Shown here: piece after piece, positions 61,441 to 64,000 of the stretch
How positions within the stretch are numbered: position 1 is the first letter of the stretch
Layout of the letters: each line of letters begins with the position of its first letter
Assembly: GCA_024509875.1 (NCBI GenBank)
Contig: JAMPIV010004455.1
Span: 773,001 to 837,000, forward strand
DNA: 64,000 nucleotides
Direction: 5' to 3'
From: Oreohelix idahoensis
Lineage: Eukaryota; Mollusca; Gastropoda; Stylommatophora; Oreohelicidae
Made by a program: the position numbers and the translations under genes
The notes under the pieces: generated by a model
What the model saw: only the letters and a program-made list of their open reading frames with translations
What the model was told of the DNA's origin: nothing
The model's database searches: none

Positions 61441-62500
61441 CTTCATGAATTGGGTACTGTCAAGGGCTAGCTGTGTGTGCACATTGACAAATATGTATTA
61501 CATACACATGGAGCGACAAACATGGTTCGTTATTCACTGCTAATGTTAACTCACTGAACTCCAACAAGTAGGCACGACATCCGATAACTTTATGTCACAA
61601 ACTTGAGCATAACACAATAACGCAGGCAGACTGCCGCTTTGGCCATAAATCATAAGAAAAGCACAATGTATGATGTGCATAATTGAAAACATCATCTAAT
61701 TGATCGAATTTCACAATATCTCAATATATTTCCTATTTTTCTTCATCCAATTCGCCTTCACTCTCCACGTAATCTCTCCTCGCTCTAATCTCTCTTTCTC
61801 GAATGACTTCCCACACATGACCCTTTTCACACCTGCCCAGTCTTCACCACTGCTTCGTTCACAACAACTCAGTCATGCCCGTGAACTCGACATTAGCGCT
61901 TACTGCTTCTAATGCATTCATGCCCACAGTCACACTTAACATTCACTCACTTCAACTCACAACTTACATAAACGCATCTAGCTCCCACCGGAGCATGAGT
62001 ACTGACATTCCCTCACTCTCCAAGTGAAAAACATAGTTTTTCACTGGATGGGTGGTAGATATCAGGAACCCAACCTTCCAAAACCTCTGATTACATGTGT
62101 GGGCAAAACCTATTGCATCAGTGTGAAAATATGCCATCTACAAATAATCAATAATAACATGCTGAACAAAATAAAACAAGAAAAAAAAAATACAATAGAA
62201 CCGAGTTGCTTGAAAAATACAACAGCAACCGTGTGGCCAAAAATGACGCAACTCTAATTACACAAAAAAAAGAAAGAAAGGTGATAAACATTACATCAAT
62301 TTCATCAAATTCTTCCTTACCGGAGAATATCTATTCTATAAACCTGTACTGGATACACAACCTACAATAAGAACATAGCTTATACAAAAATCATGCAGAA
62401 TACAGTTGACAAAACATTACTCATGTACAAGTATCCGATACTACAATGGAAATGGTGGTTAAAAAAAACCACACCCATTTACTACAAGCAAGTGTTCATA
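61441..62500. other. Gene-free stretch
   Basis: No gene recognised. Part of it (about 62400-62500) is probably the 3' UTR of the minus-strand gypsy remnant. Confidence 0.5.
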
Positions 62501-63524
62501 ATCTCGATAATGAATCTGCAAGGACATTTAATTTACCCTGAATGGGAAAAACAGTGAAGTTGTACTGTTGTAACAACAACGACCACTTGTCAAACGCGAA
62601 TTTGGTGATCTAGATGACTTAAGAAATGTTAATGGACAATGTTCTGTTTCCAGCACAAAATGAGATCCTAACAAATACCTAGAGAGTTTCGAAACAGCCC
62701 AAATAATAGCTAAACACTCTCTTTCTATAGTGGCATTTTGCGTTTCAGCCGGAAGCAACTTCCTGCTGACATGCATGACAGGATGTAGAAACCCATCATG
62801 TTCTTGCATAAGACACGCACCAATGCCCACTGCAGAAGCATCAGTTCTCAGTACAAAGGGCTTAGCCAAGTCTGGCAGTAGAAGAATGGGCTCGCTGGAG
62901 AATACAGTCTTGATTTTCCTCAGTGCTCTATCACACTCTTCAGTGCAGACCACTCTGTTCGGCGTGCCCTTTTGAGTGAGTGATGTCAGAGCTGCTGACA
63001 ATGGGGAGAACCTGGGAATAAATTTATGATAAAAATTTATCAGATCGAGTAAACTACGTACTTGTTTCTTTGTTTTTGGAGGTTGCAAATTCAAAATTCT
63101 GGCCAACTGTCTGATCAACTGGTTTTAAAACACCCTGTCCTACCACATACCCCAGAAACGTTAACTCATGAAACCCCACCTTAATCTTACTGGGTCTTGC
63201 TGTAAGGTGATGCACCTGAAGGCATGATAACAGTGACTTCAAACCCTCTACATGTTCATCCCAAGTGTCATGAAACAAACAAATGTTATCAATATATGGG
63301 ATAACATCCTTCCGTGTCCTCAAAAGCATTCTCATCATTCGCACAAAAGTTGCAGGGGCATTCACCAGTCCAAAGCACATATAATTAAACTGGAAAAGAC
63401 CCTGAGGGGTACAAAATGCTGTAAGTGGCCTAGCGCCTTCTTCTAAGGGAATTTGCCAATACCCCCTCGATAAGTAAAGCAGTGATGTACGTAACTTTTG
63501 TATGTATTTAGATGTTATTGTCAA
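62501..63524 (-). pseudogene. Gmr1-like RT-RNase H remnant, second copy
   Basis: The minus strand reads SRGYWQIPLEEGARPLTAF, CFGLVNAPATFVRMMRML, PYIDNICLFHDTW, KVGFHELTFLGYVVGQG, then after a shift near 63110 PPKTKKQVRSLLDLINFYH, FVLRTDASAVGIGACLM, NATIERECLAIIWAVSKLS and, after another shift near 62580, GKLNVLADSLSRL followed by a stop. The catalytic YIDD is YIDN. Pol ends immediately after RNase H, so no integrase lies downstream, as in the element at 9737. Everything upstream of motif A is lost at about 63500. Confidence 0.9.
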
Positions 63525-63693
63525 TTTTTTTTAAATTTTAACCAGCCAATCGGAGGTTGATTTTGGAATAGCCCTCGTATGATTGGCAGATGAGCTCGCG
63601 TAAGTGGAAAGAGTACAACAATAGCTAGTTTTATTTCCTGCTGTGACTGACAGGTCAAAGAAGATTGTAAACACAGCGTTTGCCAGTATTTAA

Positions 63694-64000
63694 AGAACGA
63701 ACGAACGAACTTTATTTTCGAAGGGTTAAGAATTGGGCGCGCAGGCAAGTCTAACATTCTGCCCTTCCACTCTCATTTATCTTGCATACTATATCCTTTC
63801 ATTCCCACATGATACTTTAAGCATTAATTTAAAGGCATGCAATATTATAAAGTTAACATAACAGCATTCATTTACGGTATGCAATCATAATAAAAAATGA
63901 GTAGGTTTTTTTTTTTTTTGAACAAACAAGATAGTATTTGGGGAAAAAAAGTAATGATAAAATAAAATAAATAAAACAATAAATAAAAATAAATAAATTC
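63694..64000 (-). repeat. LINE-type 3' tail G, copy 3
   Basis: The reverse complement of the tail G motif: (CGAA)n at 63696-63710, then the complement of the GGGCAGAATGTTAGAC block and of GAGAATAAATG-like sequence. It continues AT-rich to the window end. It has (TTCG)4 but no attached long microsatellite. Confidence 0.82.

Overview
The window looks like repeat-rich intergenic or intronic DNA from an animal genome. I think a mollusc, probably a gastropod, is most likely: it is AT-rich, has long tetranucleotide arrays, tRNA-headed SINEs and several LINE families of the kind common in lophotrochozoans, and carries Ty3/gypsy elements with integrase placed before reverse transcriptase. The species is inference only. 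I find no convincing exon of a host gene, no rRNA and no functional tRNA gene. Nearly everything recognisable is a transposable element or a tandem repeat.

The centrepiece is 8930-19397. An outer Ty3/gypsy-type element has LTRs at 8930-9590 and 18757-19397 (nearly identical), a 4-bp TTCC target duplication, a tRNA-Ser-like primer binding site and a purine tract. It is interrupted in its 17th gag codon by a second LTR element (9737-18213). The inner element encodes Gag, protease, integrase, reverse transcriptase and RNase H in that order, with pol stopping straight after RNase H. This is the Ty1/copia-like domain order on Ty3/gypsy-type proteins described for Gmr1-like elements. Every catalytic residue checked is present, and one frameshift lies in a run of nine T within the integrase zinc finger. 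A second, older pol of the same layout lies on the minus strand at 62501-63524.

Other elements: a LINE of about 3 kb with endonuclease and reverse transcriptase (48076-50999); a second LINE split by a 1.7-kb solo LTR with a TTAG duplication (39241-42490); about eight shorter LINE 3' fragments (2165, 7195, 19398, 21164, 29850, 33985, 45306, 52884, 59140 and 59850); the 3' end of a Helitron with Pif1-like helicase remains, a terminal hairpin and CTAG (28158-28790, minus); an internally deleted mariner-like element with TA duplication (45943-46732); tRNA-headed SINEs (8661, 34520, 59580, 60752, 61327); and a fold-back element (30949-31437).

From 43377 to 44523 lies a broken gene of an uncharacterised invertebrate protein family. 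A segment of about 77 bp in it reads correctly only on the opposite strand, so it looks like a microinversion inside a coding sequence. Tandem repeats include a 115-bp triplication (52-397), a 17-bp minisatellite of about 36 units (38242-38850), a 40-bp minisatellite of two fully linked monomer types (52061-52480), a 385-bp duplication (44544-45305) and many microsatellites, several starting exactly at LINE 3' ends. The parts do not form a pathway; the window is a record of nested and decayed insertions.
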